Shown one piece after another: positions 1-12,045 of a stretch of DNA of 50,167 nucleotides; within the stretch, counting starts at the first letter, position 1; each line of letters starts with the position of its first letter. The position numbers and the translations under genes were made by a program. This DNA is from an uncultured Oscillospiraceae bacterium (lineage in GTDB: Bacteria > Bacillota > Clostridia > Oscillospirales > Oscillospiraceae): the NCBI GenBank assembly GCA_900757415.1, contig CAAENU010000016.1, forward strand, positions 1-50,167, in the 5' to 3' direction. The notes under the pieces were generated by a model that had not been told where the DNA came from, ran no database searches, and saw only the letters and a list, made by a program, of their open reading frames with translations.

Positions 1-1
1 G

Positions 2-2491
<2,490 letters not shown>

Positions 2492-2502
2492 GTTTTTGCC
2501 GG

Positions 2503-2534
2503 AAACGGGACTGTCCTTGAGGATAGTCCCGTTT
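2503..2534 (+). terminator. Hairpin terminator after rpoC
   Basis: A 14-bp stem (2503-2516 with 2521-2534, one G-U pair) closes on a TTGA loop about 10 bases after the rpoC stop. The following tract is only moderately T-rich, so termination may be partial. A new promoter lies 90 bases on. Confidence 0.75.
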
Positions 2535-2624
2535 CTTCCGCTCTGTTGTCTGCCGATTCTCTGAACTGCACACATTTTACCGAGTGATTTCGGAGAAAAG
2601 CACAAATTTTTGGTATAAATCCAC

Positions 2625-2653
2625 TTGACGCTGTTTCCCGCCTATGATATAAT
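2625..2653 (+). promoter_or_regulatory. Sigma-A promoter of the L7Ae-rpsL-rpsG-fusA cluster
   Basis: TTGACG at 2625-2630 and a perfect TATAAT at 2648-2653, separated by 17 bases. It lies between the rpoC hairpin and the L7Ae-like gene, so translation genes can be transcribed separately from rpoBC. Confidence 0.85.
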
Positions 2654-2730
2654 TCTAACTTGCGCGGGTATTGTTCCGCGAACTTTGTCATGCGGCCCTC
2701 ATACCGCATCGAAAGAAGGGAGCGCCGCCC

Positions 2731-2973
2731 ATGGAAGCACTGGCAGCCAGGGAAAAGGTAGTGGGTCTCAAGCAGGTCCGCCGCGCCGTGGCCGCCGGCA
2801 GGGTACGCAGGGTGTTTCTGGCCTGCGATGCCGATCCGCGTCTCACAGAGCCGGTGGAAACGCTGTGCCGCGCCTCCGGTATTGAGGTAGTCACGGATTA
2901 TACCATGGCTCAATTGGGCCGCGCCTGCTCCATCGCCGTGGGCACCGCTGCGGCCGCCGCTCTTGAGAACTGA
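2731..2973 (+). CDS. L7Ae/L30e-family ribosomal-type RNA-binding protein
   Basis: An 80-residue protein of the L7Ae/L30e/S12e family, which binds kink-turn RNA; the Bacillus relative is YbxF. In Firmicutes this gene typically sits between rpoC and rpsL, as here. Visible features are the N-terminal VVGLKQVRRAVAAGRVRRVFLACDA stretch (first helix and strand of the fold) and the GIEVVTDYTMAQLGRACSIAVGTAAAA stretch, which matches the conserved 'LG.ac.i.v.aa' end of the family. ATG 2731 is chosen over an upstream TTG because it follows GAAAGAAGGGAG at a suitable distance and yields the family's usual length. Whether it is bound to ribosomes or acts on K-turn leaders cannot be read from sequence. 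Confidence 0.9.
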   Translation: MEALAAREKVVGLKQVRRAVAAGRVRRVFLACDADPRLTEPVETLCRASGIEVVTDYTMAQLGRACSIAVGTAAAAALEN

Positions 2974-2997
2974 GCGCCGCGTAAAACTTGTTCCTTG

Positions 2998-3020
2998 CGG
3001 AATAAAATATCCTTATTCCG
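2998..3020 (+). other. Small hairpin in rpsL leader
   Basis: An 8-bp perfect stem, CGGAATAA (2998-3005) with TTATTCCG (3013-3020), 7-base loop, lies between the L7Ae-like gene and rpsL. No T-run follows, so it is a leader or processing element rather than a terminator. Function unknown. Confidence 0.45.
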
Positions 3021-3073
3021 AGGAAAATACAGGGAGCTATTCCCACATTTTTTAAGAAAGGAGTACCTATTGC

Positions 3074-3490
3074 ATGCCTACTTTTAATCAGCTGGTCAAG
3101 CAGGGCCGGAAAAAGGCTACCTACAAGTCCAATTCCCCCGCTATGCAGAAGGGCCTGAATACGCTGAAGAACAAGGAGACCGACCTCTCCTCCCCTCAGA
3201 AGCGTGGCGTCTGCACCGCCGTGAGAACCGCGACCCCCAAGAAGCCCAACTCCGCTCTGCGTAAGATCGCCCGTGTCCGTTTGACCAACGGCTACGAGGT
3301 TACCGCCTACATTCCCGGTGTGGGTCATTCTCTGCAGGAGCACTCTGTGGTCATGATCCGCGGCGGCCGTGTCAAGGACCTGCCCGGCGTCCGTTACCAC
3401 ATCATCCGTGGTACGCTGGATACCCAGGGCGTTCAGGGCCGTATGCAGGCTCGTTCCAAGTACGGTGCCAAGCGTCCCAAGCAGAAATAA
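3074..3490 (+). CDS. rpsL: 30S ribosomal protein S12
   Basis: S12, 138 residues, a decoding-centre protein of the small subunit. The conserved TPKKPNSALRKIARVRLTNG and GGRVKDLPGVRYHIIRG motifs are present. The lysines of KKPNSALRK and RVKDLPG, which are classic positions of streptomycin-resistance mutations, are wild type. The start at 3074 follows AAGAAAGGAG. It is the first ribosomal gene of the str cluster and is separated from rpsG by 146 bases with two hairpins. Confidence 0.98.
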   Translation: MPTFNQLVKQGRKKATYKSNSPAMQKGLNTLKNKETDLSSPQKRGVCTAVRTATPKKPNSALRKIARVRLTNGYEVTAYIPGVGHSLQEHSVVMIRGGRVKDLPGVRYHIIRGTLDTQGVQGRMQARSKYGAKRPKQK

Positions 3491-3522
3491 GCGATCGACC
3501 AAAAGCAATTAAAAAGAGCTTT

Positions 3523-3595
3523 GCCGAAAAGGTACTATATTTTATATACCTCTTTGGCAGGCCGTACAGCAGCCAACACATTGCGCGTGCTGCTG
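3523..3595 (+). other. Two consecutive hairpins between rpsL and rpsG
   Basis: A 12-bp stem with one mismatch and one G-U pair (3523-3534 with 3547-3558, AT-rich loop) is followed by a 7-bp stem CAGCAGC/GCTGCTG (3567-3573 with 3589-3595). No T-run follows. In E. coli the rpsL-rpsG gap is the S7 translational operator; here a similar role is only an inference from position and structure. A processing signal or partial attenuator is an alternative. Confidence 0.6.
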
Positions 3596-3636
3596 AGTAC
3601 CTATGAAATCATATTCTTATGAAGGAGGGAAGCATA

Positions 3637-4107
3637 GTGCCCAGAAGAGGTAATGTTCCCAAAAGAGAGATCCTGCCCGATCCCATGTACGGCTCCGTGC
3701 TGGTGACCAAGCTGGTCAACAGCATTATGCTGGATGGTAAGAAGGGCGTGGCTCAGAAGGTCGTATATGGTGCGTTTGACATCATCAAGGAAAAGACCGA
3801 GAAAGAGCCTCTGGAAGTCTTTACTCAGGCTATGGAGAATATCATGCCCAGCCTGGAAGTCAAGGCCCGCCGTGTCGGCGGCGCCACCTATCAGGTCCCC
3901 ATGGAGGTTCGTCCTGCCCGCCGTCAGACCCTGGGTCTGCGCTGGCTGACTGCCTACTCCCGCGCCCGCGGTGAGCGTACCATGGCCGAGCGCCTGGCAG
4001 GCGAGATCATGGATGCCGCCAACAACACCGGCCGCGCCGTGAAGAAGCGCGAGGATACCCACAAGATGGCCGAATCCAACAAGGCATTCGCCCACTTCCG
4101 TTGGTAA
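3637..4107 (+). CDS. rpsG: 30S ribosomal protein S7
   Basis: S7 nucleates assembly of the 30S head by binding the 3' domain of 16S rRNA. The start is taken as GTG 3637, because the family N-terminus is M-PRRGNVPKRE, the length becomes the standard 156 residues, and AAGGAGGG (about 3621-3629) lies at normal spacing. An ATG 18 bases upstream overlaps that ribosome binding site and is rejected. Conserved LVNSIMLDGKKGVAQKVVYGAFDII and GGATYQVPMEVRPARRQTLGLRWL are present. fusA begins 38 bases downstream. Confidence 0.98.
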   Translation: MPRRGNVPKREILPDPMYGSVLVTKLVNSIMLDGKKGVAQKVVYGAFDIIKEKTEKEPLEVFTQAMENIMPSLEVKARRVGGATYQVPMEVRPARRQTLGLRWLTAYSRARGERTMAERLAGEIMDAANNTGRAVKKREDTHKMAESNKAFAHFRW

Positions 4108-4145
4108 TCCCGCAAGGAATTGCATTATAGAAAAAGGAGAACGGT

Positions 4146-6254
4146 ATGCCGAGAAAGGTAACACTGGAAAATACAAGAAATATCGGCATCATGGCCCACA
4201 TCGACGCAGGCAAGACCACGACCACAGAGCGTATTCTGTACTATACGGGCGTCAACTACAAGCTGGGTGAAACGCACGAGGGTACTGCCACCATGGACTG
4301 GATGGAGCAGGAGCAGGAGCGTGGTATCACCATCACCTCCGCGGCCACCACCTGCTATTGGAAAGGCAGCGAGAACCAGTTCCCCCAGACCCGCATCAAT
4401 ATCATTGATACCCCGGGCCACGTGGACTTCACCGTGGAAGTGGAACGTTCTCTGCGCGTGCTGGACGGCAGCGTGACCGTCATGTGCGCCAAGGGCGGCG
4501 TTGAACCCCAGTCTGAGACTGTGTGGCGTCAGGCGGATCACTACCATGTGCCCAGAATGATCTACGTCAATAAGATGGACATCACCGGCGCGGATTTCTA
4601 TCACGTGCTGGACATGGTGCATGACCGGCTGAAGGCCAATGCCGTACCGATCCAGCTGCCCATCGGAAAAGAGGATACCTTCCGTGGTATCATCGATCTG
4701 GTGGAGATGAATGCTGATATCTATTACGATCAGCTGGGTAAGGACGTTCGCGTCGAGCCGATCCCCGAGGATATGGTGGATCTGGCCAACGAGTATCGTG
4801 AAAAGATGCTGGATGCCGTTTCCATGTTCGATGATGAGATCATGGAGATGTATCTGGAAGGCAAGGAGATTCCTGCCAAAAAGATTCGCACGGCTATCCG
4901 CAAGGCCACCTGCGCTGTGAAAATGGTGCCCGTCACCTGCGGCAGCTCTTACCGCAATAAGGGTGTGCAGAAGCTGCTGGATGCCATTGTGGACTTTATG
5001 CCCGCTCCCACGGACGTGCCCGCCATCGTGGGTACGGATCCCAAGACAGACGAGGAAGTGGATCGCCACTCCAGCGACGAAGAACCCTTTGCCGCGCTGG
5101 CTTTCAAGATCATGACCGACCCCTATGTGGGCCGCCTGACCTTCTTCCGCGTCTACTCCGGCAAGCTGACCGCCGGCTCCTCCGTGCTCAATGCCACCAA
5201 GGGTAAGCGCGAGCGTATGGGCCGCATTCTGCAGATGCACGCCAACCACCGCGAGGACATCGACACGGTATATGCCGGCGATATCGCCGCCGTTGTGGGA
5301 CTGAAGAACACCACTACCGGTGATACCCTGTGCGATGAGAACAGCCCTGTCATTCTCGAGTCCATGGAGTTCCCCGAGCCTGTGATCCGCGTGGCCATCG
5401 AACCCAAGACCAAGGCCGGTCAGGAAAAGATGGGCGTTGCGCTGGCCAAGCTGGCGGAGGAAGACCCCACTTTCCGCACCTACACCGATGAAGAAACGGG
5501 TCAGACCATCATCGCCGGTATGGGTGAGCTGCATCTGGAGATCATTGTGGACCGTCTGCTCCGCGAGTTCAAGGTGGAAGCCAATGTGGGCGCACCTCAG
5601 GTGGCCTATAAGGAGACCATCCGCAAGGCGGTGGATCAGGATACCAAGTATGCCCGCCAGTCCGGCGGTAAGGGCCAGTATGGTCACGTCAAGATCCACA
5701 TCGAGCCGAACGAGTCCGGCAAGGGTTATGAGTTTGTCAATGCCGTTGTGGGCGGCGCCATCCCCAAGGAGTATATTCCCGCCATTGATGCCGGTATTCA
5801 GGGCGCTATGCTCTCCGGTGTTGTGGCAGGCTATCCTGTGGTGGATGTCAAGGTCACACTGTATGATGGTTCTTATCATGAGGTTGACTCCTCTGAAATG
5901 GCGTTTAAGATTGCCGGCTCCATGGCTTTCAAGGAGGCTATGCGCAAGGCGGATCCCACGCTGCTGGAACCCATCATGAAGGTTTGCGTCATTGTCCCCG
6001 ATGAGTATATGGGCGACGTTATCGGCGATCTGAATGCCCGCCGCGGCCAGATTCAGGGTTATGAAATGCGCTCCGGCGCACAGCAGATCGATGCTTTTGT
6101 GCCCCTGTCCGAGATGTTCGGCTATGCCACTGACCTGCGCTCCCGTACACAGGGCCGCGGCCAGTACACCATGGAACCCAGCCACTATATCGAGCTGCCC
6201 AAGGGCCTGCAGGAAAAGCTGATCAACAAGCGTGCCGGCCGGGAAAATTATTAA
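4146..6254 (+). CDS. fusA: Translation elongation factor G
   Basis: GTPase that drives ribosomal translocation; 702 residues, the usual EF-G length. G1 is AHIDAGKTTTTERILYYTG near residue 17, G2/G3 follow with RGITITSAATT and DTPGHVDFTVEV, and G4 is NKMD. Domain IV carries GQYGHVKIHIEPNESGKGYEF, and the C-terminus has RGQIQGYEMRSGAQQIDAFVPLSEMFGYATDLRS. This is canonical EF-G, not a tetracycline-protection protein, judging from context and the standard domain IV. ATG 4146 follows AAAAAGGAG. It belongs to the str cluster; tuf has its own promoter 24 bases after the stop. Confidence 0.98.
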   Translation: MPRKVTLENTRNIGIMAHIDAGKTTTTERILYYTGVNYKLGETHEGTATMDWMEQEQERGITITSAATTCYWKGSENQFPQTRINIIDTPGHVDFTVEVERSLRVLDGSVTVMCAKGGVEPQSETVWRQADHYHVPRMIYVNKMDITGADFYHVLDMVHDRLKANAVPIQLPIGKEDTFRGIIDLVEMNADIYYDQLGKDVRVEPIPEDMVDLANEYREKMLDAVSMFDDEIMEMYLEGKEIPAKKIRTAIRKATCAVKMVPVTCGSSYRNKGVQKLLDAIVDFMPAPTDVPAIVGTDPKTDEEVDRHSSDEEPFAALAFKIMTDPYVGRLTFFRVYSGKLTAGSSVLNATKGKRERMGRILQMHANHREDIDTVYAGDIAAVVGLKNTTTGDTLCDENSPVILESMEFPEPVIRVAIEPKTKAGQEKMGVALAKLAEEDPTFRTYTDEETGQTIIAGMGELHLEIIVDRLLREFKVEANVGAPQVAYKETIRKAVDQDTKYARQSGGKGQYGHVKIHIEPNESGKGYEFVNAVVGGAIPKEYIPAIDAGIQGAMLSGVVAGYPVVDVKVTLYDGSYHEVDSSEMAFKIAGSMAFKEAMRKADPTLLEPIMKVCVIVPDEYMGDVIGDLNARRGQIQGYEMRSGAQQIDAFVPLSEMFGYATDLRSRTQGRGQYTMEPSHYIELPKGLQEKLINKRAGRENY

Positions 6255-6277
6255 ATTGTTAAATCTTGAAATAGAGA

Positions 6278-6306
6278 TTGATTTTCCCCCGTGAATACGG
6301 TAAAAT
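6278..6306 (+). promoter_or_regulatory. Sigma-A promoter of tuf
   Basis: TTGATT (6278-6283), 17-base spacer, TAAAAT (6301-6306), 87 bases before the tuf start. It gives tuf independent, probably strong, expression in addition to read-through from fusA. Confidence 0.75.
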
Positions 6307-6392
6307 GGCAATGTTGAACACGTTGTTCCGCCCGCTGACCACAAAAGAATCATTAAAACACGATATAAACTGTTTAAGGAGGATTTTTTCAA

Positions 6393-7595
<1,203 letters not shown>

Positions 7596-7611
7596 TCGGA
7601 ATTTATCCTAT

Positions 7612-7643
7612 AAAAAAGAAAGGCCGTAAGGCCTTTCTTTTTT
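7612..7643. terminator. Bidirectional terminator between tuf and the DUF4830-like gene
   Basis: A perfect 14-bp stem (7612-7625 with 7630-7643) with a GTAA loop, bounded by an A-run on one side and a T-run on the other, so it works for both converging genes. The TAA stop of the minus-strand gene lies inside the run at 7642-7644. Confidence 0.92.
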
Positions 7644-8109
7644 ATGCTGTCGGAAACACTAAATTTGCCTGAAAGCCGCCCTCCCCTGTGACGATGATAT
7701 CTCCGCCAATGATCTGATCGCCCCACAGGTACAGATTAGCCTGTACGCCTTGCGGCTTTTCCGGATAATTGGTCACGGTGTAGGTATAGCGTTTTACCGC
7801 CTGATCGGAAAAGTCGGCGAAAGGCAACCCCTGATCAGTTTGCAGCTTGGCATAGGCCGCCCAGTCCTCTTCCATTGTTTTGGGCAGCTGGAGATCCAGC
7901 GTTTCGATAGGATTTGCCTGTACCTGCCACCCCAACCCCTCCAGATAGGCGATCCGTTCTTCGTTGGAGGCGGCGGTAATGACCTCCGGCTCCTTTTCGC
8001 CGCCAAAGCAGCCTGCCAGCATCAGTGCCGAACCGATCACCAGTCCCAGCGCCAGCGACAGCAGCGCCATACGCCGCCGTGTGATGTGAATGACCCGCAT
8101 TGTATCCAT
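7642..8109 (-). CDS. DUF4830-like secreted lipoprotein
   Basis: A 155-residue predicted lipoprotein. The N-terminus has positive charges (HITRRR), a hydrophobic segment and a lipobox ending LAGC with Cys34, followed by FGGEKEPE. The mature part (NEERIAYLEGLGWQV, then the YTYTVTNYPEKPQGVQANLYLWGDQIIGGDI stretch) matches my memory of the DUF4830 domain of Clostridia, whose function is unknown. The start is ATG 8109 or the ATG 9 bases inside it (8100); AAAGGAG lies 3 or 12 bases away respectively, so neither is ideal. The much longer upstream open frame is not supported. It is transcribed toward tuf and divergently from the pseudouridine synthase gene. Confidence 0.8.
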   Translation of the reverse strand: MDTMRVIHITRRRMALLSLALGLVIGSALMLAGCFGGEKEPEVITAASNEERIAYLEGLGWQVQANPIETLDLQLPKTMEEDWAAYAKLQTDQGLPFADFSDQAVKRYTYTVTNYPEKPQGVQANLYLWGDQIIGGDIIVTGEGGFQANLVFPTA

Positions 8110-8215
8110 CAACTCCTTTGTTGATGGATATTCCCAAGCGGCGGAAAATATGCTATCATGGATAGCGGAATTGTGGCCGCGCCCTGCAGGTGCGTCCTGA
8201 CAGGGAGGAAACGAC

Positions 8216-8929
8216 ATGGAACGTCTGGATAAAATCATTGCCAACCGGGGTGTTGCCACCCGCCGCGAGGTGAAGGAGTTGGTGCGGCAGGGACGTGTGT
8301 TGGTCAACGGGATTCCCGCCGCGTCTCCTGAACAGAAATTCTCCATGGAGAGCGATGTTATTACCGTGGATGGTATTGCCGTCACCGCTGAACGGTATTG
8401 CTATCTGCTGCTGCATAAACCGGCGGGCGTTCTCTCTGCCACCGAGGATAGCCGCCAACCGACGGTGCTGGATCTGCTGCCGCCGGAGCAGCGCCGCCAC
8501 GGCCTTTCGCCGGTGGGGCGTCTGGATAAGGATACTGAGGGATTGCTGCTGCTGACGGATGACGGCGAGCTGACCCACCGTCTCTTAAGTCCGCGTTATC
8601 ATGTGGATAAGGTCTATTACGCCCGGGTGGACGGCACCCCTGATGAGAGCGACGTTTCGGCGTTTGCTGCCGGCCTGGCGCTGCCTGATGGCCTGCAATG
8701 TATGCCGGCCATACTGGAACCGCTGGGGGAGGGGGAGTGCCTTGTCACCCTGCGGGAGGGTAAGTTCCATCAGGTCAAGCGGATGCTGGCAGCCCGAGGA
8801 AAACCGGTGCTGTATCTCAAACGCCTTTCCATGGGACCGCTGCACCTGGATCCGGCGCTGCCGTCCGGCAGCGCCCGCGCGCTGACAGAGGAGGAGCTTT
8901 CTGCACTGCGCAGGATATGCGGATTGTGA
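8216..8929 (+). CDS. rRNA pseudouridine synthase, RsuA/RluB/RluE/RluF family
   Basis: Converts a specific uridine in rRNA to pseudouridine. The 237 residues comprise an N-terminal S4 RNA-binding domain (MERLDKIIANRGVATRREVKELVRQGRVLVNG, residues 1-50) and a catalytic domain with the signature GRLDKDTEGLLLLTDDG (about 102-118), whose Asp is the nucleophile. The HQVKRML motif near 185 is also present. Length and domain order fit RsuA (16S U516) or RluB-type enzymes; the exact target cannot be decided from sequence. ATG 8216 follows GGGAGGAAAC. Confidence 0.93.
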   Translation: MERLDKIIANRGVATRREVKELVRQGRVLVNGIPAASPEQKFSMESDVITVDGIAVTAERYCYLLLHKPAGVLSATEDSRQPTVLDLLPPEQRRHGLSPVGRLDKDTEGLLLLTDDGELTHRLLSPRYHVDKVYYARVDGTPDESDVSAFAAGLALPDGLQCMPAILEPLGEGECLVTLREGKFHQVKRMLAARGKPVLYLKRLSMGPLHLDPALPSGSARALTEEELSALRRICGL

Positions 8930-8989
8930 TCATATCAACAAAGCGCAAAAAAATTTTTACCTCTTTTTGTGAAAAAGATAAAAAAACGC

Positions 8990-9018
8990 TTGCAAAACCG
9001 TGATTATGACGATATAAT
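8990..9018 (+). promoter_or_regulatory. Sigma-A promoter of the PucR-type regulator gene
   Basis: TTGCAA (8990-8995), 17-base spacer, perfect TATAAT (9013-9018). Immediately upstream are A and T tracts and a CTTTTT-GTG-AAAAAG inverted repeat (8963-8977). That repeat could be an UP-like element, a weak terminator for the previous gene, or an operator. Confidence 0.82.
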
Positions 9019-9087
9019 ATGAGCGACCGCGTGGCAGTTTGCACAAAGCACCCGGCGGCGTTTTGAGAGAGAGCAGGAGGGCGTACC

Positions 9088-10182
9088 ATGTCCGGTAGAA
9101 TTTTTCAGAATGTAGTACTGCAATTCAAGGAGACCACTGACCGCACGATCGGCGTTATTGACGCCGAGGGCACTGTTATCGCCTGCAGCGAGCTGACGGG
9201 CATCGGTAAGAAGTGGAGCAAGTATGTCGAAACCATCCAGCAGGCCGATGGCGAATGTGTGGCGCTGGAGGGCAAGACCTTTAAGGCGCTGCCCGGCTGG
9301 GGCGGTCATTTCGACTATGCGGTGTTTGCCAGCGGAGACGATGGTATTGGCCGTACCGTGTGTGCCATGGCGGCGGTGGGACTGAACTCCGCTAAGAATT
9401 ATTATGAAGAGAAGCACGATAAGGGCTCCTTCATGAAGAACATCATTTCCGACAATATTCTTATCAGCGATATTTACATGCGCGCCAAGGAGCTGCATGT
9501 GGCGGCTGAGGTAAACCGCGGCGTATTTGTGATACGGCCTGTGGATGAACGTCTGGAGTCCGCGCCGCTGGATCTGGTCCAGAGTCTGTTCCCGGATCGG
9601 CAAAACGATTTTGTGCTCAGCGTGGGCGAGCAGGATGTGGTGCTGATCCATCAGATGGATAAGAGTGCCGGTTCCCCGGAGCTGGAAAAAGTGGCCCAGC
9701 GGATCGAAGAGGCCCTGCGCATTGACGGCGAGAGCTGCGTGTTTGTGGGTATCGGCACCATGGCCCAGCATCTGCGCGAGCTGGCCAAGTCCTATAAGGA
9801 GGCGCAGATCGCCATTGAAGTGGGCAAGGTGTTTGATACCGAGCGCTATGTCATCAACTATGAAAATCTTGGCATCGGCCGCCTGATTTATCAGCTGCCC
9901 ACCACCTTGTGCGAGATGTTCCTGCAGGAGGTATTCAAAAAGAATCCCATTGATGCGCTGGATCAGGAAACACTGTTCACCATTTATAAGTTCTTTGAGA
10001 ATAATCTGAATGTGTCCGAAACAGCCCGCAAGCTGTTTGTCCACCGTAATACGCTGGTTTACCGGCTTGAAAAGATCAAAAAGCTTACCGGCCTTGACCT
10101 GCGTGAGTTTGACGATGCCATTACCTTTAAAGTTGCGCTGATGGTCAAGAAGTATCTGACCAGCCGCGGTATCGAAGCGTAA
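9088..10182 (+). CDS. PucR/CdaR-type helix-turn-helix transcriptional regulator
   Basis: A 364-residue regulator. The C-terminal about 60 residues (KFFENNLNVSETARKLFVHRNTLVYRLEKIKKLTGLDLREF) are the HTH_30 DNA-binding domain of PucR/CdaR regulators. The middle (about 120-280) contains the GGDEF-like degenerate domain region seen in this family. The N-terminal 110 residues (RTIGVIDAEGTVIACSELTGIGKKW) look like a small sensor domain. The ligand is unknown. It has its own promoter and terminator, so it is monocistronic; ftsEX follows from a separate promoter. Start ATG 9088 is preceded by GAGCAGGAGG. Confidence 0.88.
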   Translation: MSGRIFQNVVLQFKETTDRTIGVIDAEGTVIACSELTGIGKKWSKYVETIQQADGECVALEGKTFKALPGWGGHFDYAVFASGDDGIGRTVCAMAAVGLNSAKNYYEEKHDKGSFMKNIISDNILISDIYMRAKELHVAAEVNRGVFVIRPVDERLESAPLDLVQSLFPDRQNDFVLSVGEQDVVLIHQMDKSAGSPELEKVAQRIEEALRIDGESCVFVGIGTMAQHLRELAKSYKEAQIAIEVGKVFDTERYVINYENLGIGRLIYQLPTTLCEMFLQEVFKKNPIDALDQETLFTIYKFFENNLNVSETARKLFVHRNTLVYRLEKIKKLTGLDLREFDDAITFKVALMVKKYLTSRGIEA

Positions 10183-10212
10183 AGCCGCGGACATAAATCC
10201 TATGAAGCTTTT

Positions 10213-10244
10213 GCAGCCGCCTTTCGGGGCGGCTGCTTTTTTTT
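10213..10244 (+). terminator. Terminator after the PucR-type regulator
   Basis: A perfect 9-bp GC stem, GCAGCCGCC (10213-10221) with GGCGGCTGC (10228-10236), followed by eight Ts. Confidence 0.95.
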
Positions 10245-10354
10245 ATACGGCACAATTTGTAAAATTTTTGGGAACATTTTACTTCCGGCGTCCGTCTATA
10301 CCAATAATGGCAGCTTTTGGCCGTCAGTTTTCTCTGAATTTCGTGGTTTTTCTG

Positions 10355-10383
10355 TTGCCATTTGTCAGGCGCTTGTATATAAT
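10355..10383 (+). promoter_or_regulatory. Sigma-A promoter of ftsE-ftsX
   Basis: TTGCCA (10355-10360), 17-base spacer, perfect TATAAT (10378-10383), 61 bases before ftsE. Confidence 0.85.
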
Positions 10384-10444
10384 GTAATAAGGCGTGGCTA
10401 TTTGCCACAAGATGTTGCATTTTTACGGAATATGAGGGAATGCC

Positions 10445-11134
10445 ATGATTCGACTAAAGGATGCGGAAAAAACCTATGAGAATGGCACAAAGGCTGTTCG
10501 CGGTATTTCATTTCAAATAGATGACGGAGAATTTGTGTTTCTGGTGGGCCCCTCCGGCAGCGGAAAGTCCACCATTATCAAGATGCTGACCGGCGAGATT
10601 GTTCCCACCGGTGGCCGTGTAATGGTCAATGGCTTCTCCATGAGCCGTATTAAGGACCGCCAGCTGCCCCTGATGCGGCGTACCATCGGCGTAATCTTTC
10701 AGGATTTCCGCCTGATCGCCAGCCGCACGGTGTATGATAATCTGGCGCTGGCCATGCGGGCGGTGGGCGCCTCGCCCAAGGAGATCCGCAGCCGTATTCC
10801 CTATGTGCTGGAGTTGGTTGGCCTGCAGAGGAAAGAGAACAACTATCCCGACGAACTCAGCGGCGGCGAGCAGCAGCGTGTTTCTGTGGCCCGCGCACTG
10901 GTGAATAACCCCAGTACCATCGTGGCCGACGAGCCTACCGGAAATCTTGACCCGGCCCGTTCGCTGGAGATTATGACGCTTTTGGAGCGTATCAATGCGC
11001 TGGGCACCACCGTAATCGTGGTCACCCATGAGCGGGGACTGGTGAACCATTTCAATAAACGCGTGATCTATCTGGAGAGCGGACGCGTAGTGGGCGATGC
11101 CACGGGTACATACGAGGGGGTGGCGCAGCAATGA
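10445..11134 (+). CDS. ftsE: Cell-division ABC transporter ATP-binding protein FtsE
   Basis: ATPase half of FtsEX, which does not transport but signals from the divisome to peptidoglycan hydrolases outside the membrane. 229 residues with Walker A GPSGSGKST at 35-43, signature LSGGEQQRVSVARA, Walker B TIVADEPTGNLD and a switch His in VVTHE. The early MIRLKDAEKTYENGTKAVRGISFQI is typical of FtsE. The start at 10445 follows TGAGGGAATGCC. It overlaps ftsX by four bases (ATGA), implying coupled translation, and the next gene encodes the probable effector hydrolase. Confidence 0.96.
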   Translation: MIRLKDAEKTYENGTKAVRGISFQIDDGEFVFLVGPSGSGKSTIIKMLTGEIVPTGGRVMVNGFSMSRIKDRQLPLMRRTIGVIFQDFRLIASRTVYDNLALAMRAVGASPKEIRSRIPYVLELVGLQRKENNYPDELSGGEQQRVSVARALVNNPSTIVADEPTGNLDPARSLEIMTLLERINALGTTVIVVTHERGLVNHFNKRVIYLESGRVVGDATGTYEGVAQQ

Positions 11135-12012
11135 AAAATTTGGGTTATTTCTTCAAAGAGGGTGCCCGCAGCATGTTTTCCCATGGTTTTATGTCCTTTG
11201 CCGCCATCGGCGTCACGGTGGCCTGTTTGCTGATCATGGGTACCTTTACGCTGGTGGCTTACAACGCCAACGTGAATCTGGCTGATCTGCAAAAGGAGAA
11301 TGCCATGGTGGCTTTTGTGGACGACTCCCTGACGGAGAGTCAGGCCAAGGCGCTGAAAGACAAGCTGGAAAAGGTGGACAACGTGGCCGACTGTACCTTT
11401 GTCTCCCGTCAGGAGGCACGGGATGCCTATGTGGCCGAATACGATGAGGACGATATGTATAAGGACCTCCAGCCGGAGGTATTCCGCCACCGTTATGTGA
11501 TCCACCTGACGGATCCGGATCGGATCACAGAAGCCAAAGCGGCGGTAGAGGCGGTGCCGGGTATTGATGAGGTTCGGGCAGACGAAACCATTTCTGCCGG
11601 CTTTATCACCATCCGCAACGTGGCAGGCGTTATTTCCGTGGCGCTTATCGCCATTTTGCTGATGGTTTCGCTGCTGATTATCTCCAATACCATCAAGCTT
11701 ACCACCTTTGACCGGCGTGAGGAGATTGCCATCATGAAGATGGTGGGTGCTACCGATAACTTTATCCGCTGGCCTTTCGTGTTCGAGGGTCTGCTGCTGG
11801 GCTTGTTCGGTGCCGTCATCGCTTTTGGCCTCCAGTGGCTGCTGTACAGCGCTGTGGCCAATGGCATCACCAATTCCGACACGATGCAGCTGCTGGAGGT
11901 GGTCCCTTTCAGCAGGATCTGGCAGCCGGTGGCAGGTATTTTTGCCGGCGCCGGCGTGGTGATCGGCATCGGCGGCAGCCTGATGGCCATCCGCCGCTTC
12001 CTGAAAGTATAA
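11131..12012 (+). CDS. ftsX: Cell-division permease-like protein FtsX
   Basis: Membrane partner of FtsE, 293 residues. One transmembrane helix at about 22-45 is followed by an extracellular domain (about 46-165; the ECD1 region that binds hydrolases). Three further helices lie in the C-terminal half, beginning VISVALIAILLMVSLLIISNTIKL, and the conserved FDRREEIAIMKMVGATDNFIRWPFVFEG loop sits between them. This four-helix layout matches FtsX. It overlaps ftsE by four bases and is followed after 33 bases by the M23 peptidase gene. Confidence 0.96.
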   Translation: MKNLGYFFKEGARSMFSHGFMSFAAIGVTVACLLIMGTFTLVAYNANVNLADLQKENAMVAFVDDSLTESQAKALKDKLEKVDNVADCTFVSRQEARDAYVAEYDEDDMYKDLQPEVFRHRYVIHLTDPDRITEAKAAVEAVPGIDEVRADETISAGFITIRNVAGVISVALIAILLMVSLLIISNTIKLTTFDRREEIAIMKMVGATDNFIRWPFVFEGLLLGLFGAVIAFGLQWLLYSAVANGITNSDTMQLLEVVPFSRIWQPVAGIFAGAGVVIGIGGSLMAIRRFLKV

Positions 12013-12045
12013 GCATTTACCATTCCACGCAGGAGGTAACATACC

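Noticed and set aside
4146..6254. fusA as a tetracycline-resistance ribosomal protection gene
   Set aside because: Location between rpsG and tuf and the standard EF-G motifs indicate the housekeeping elongation factor.
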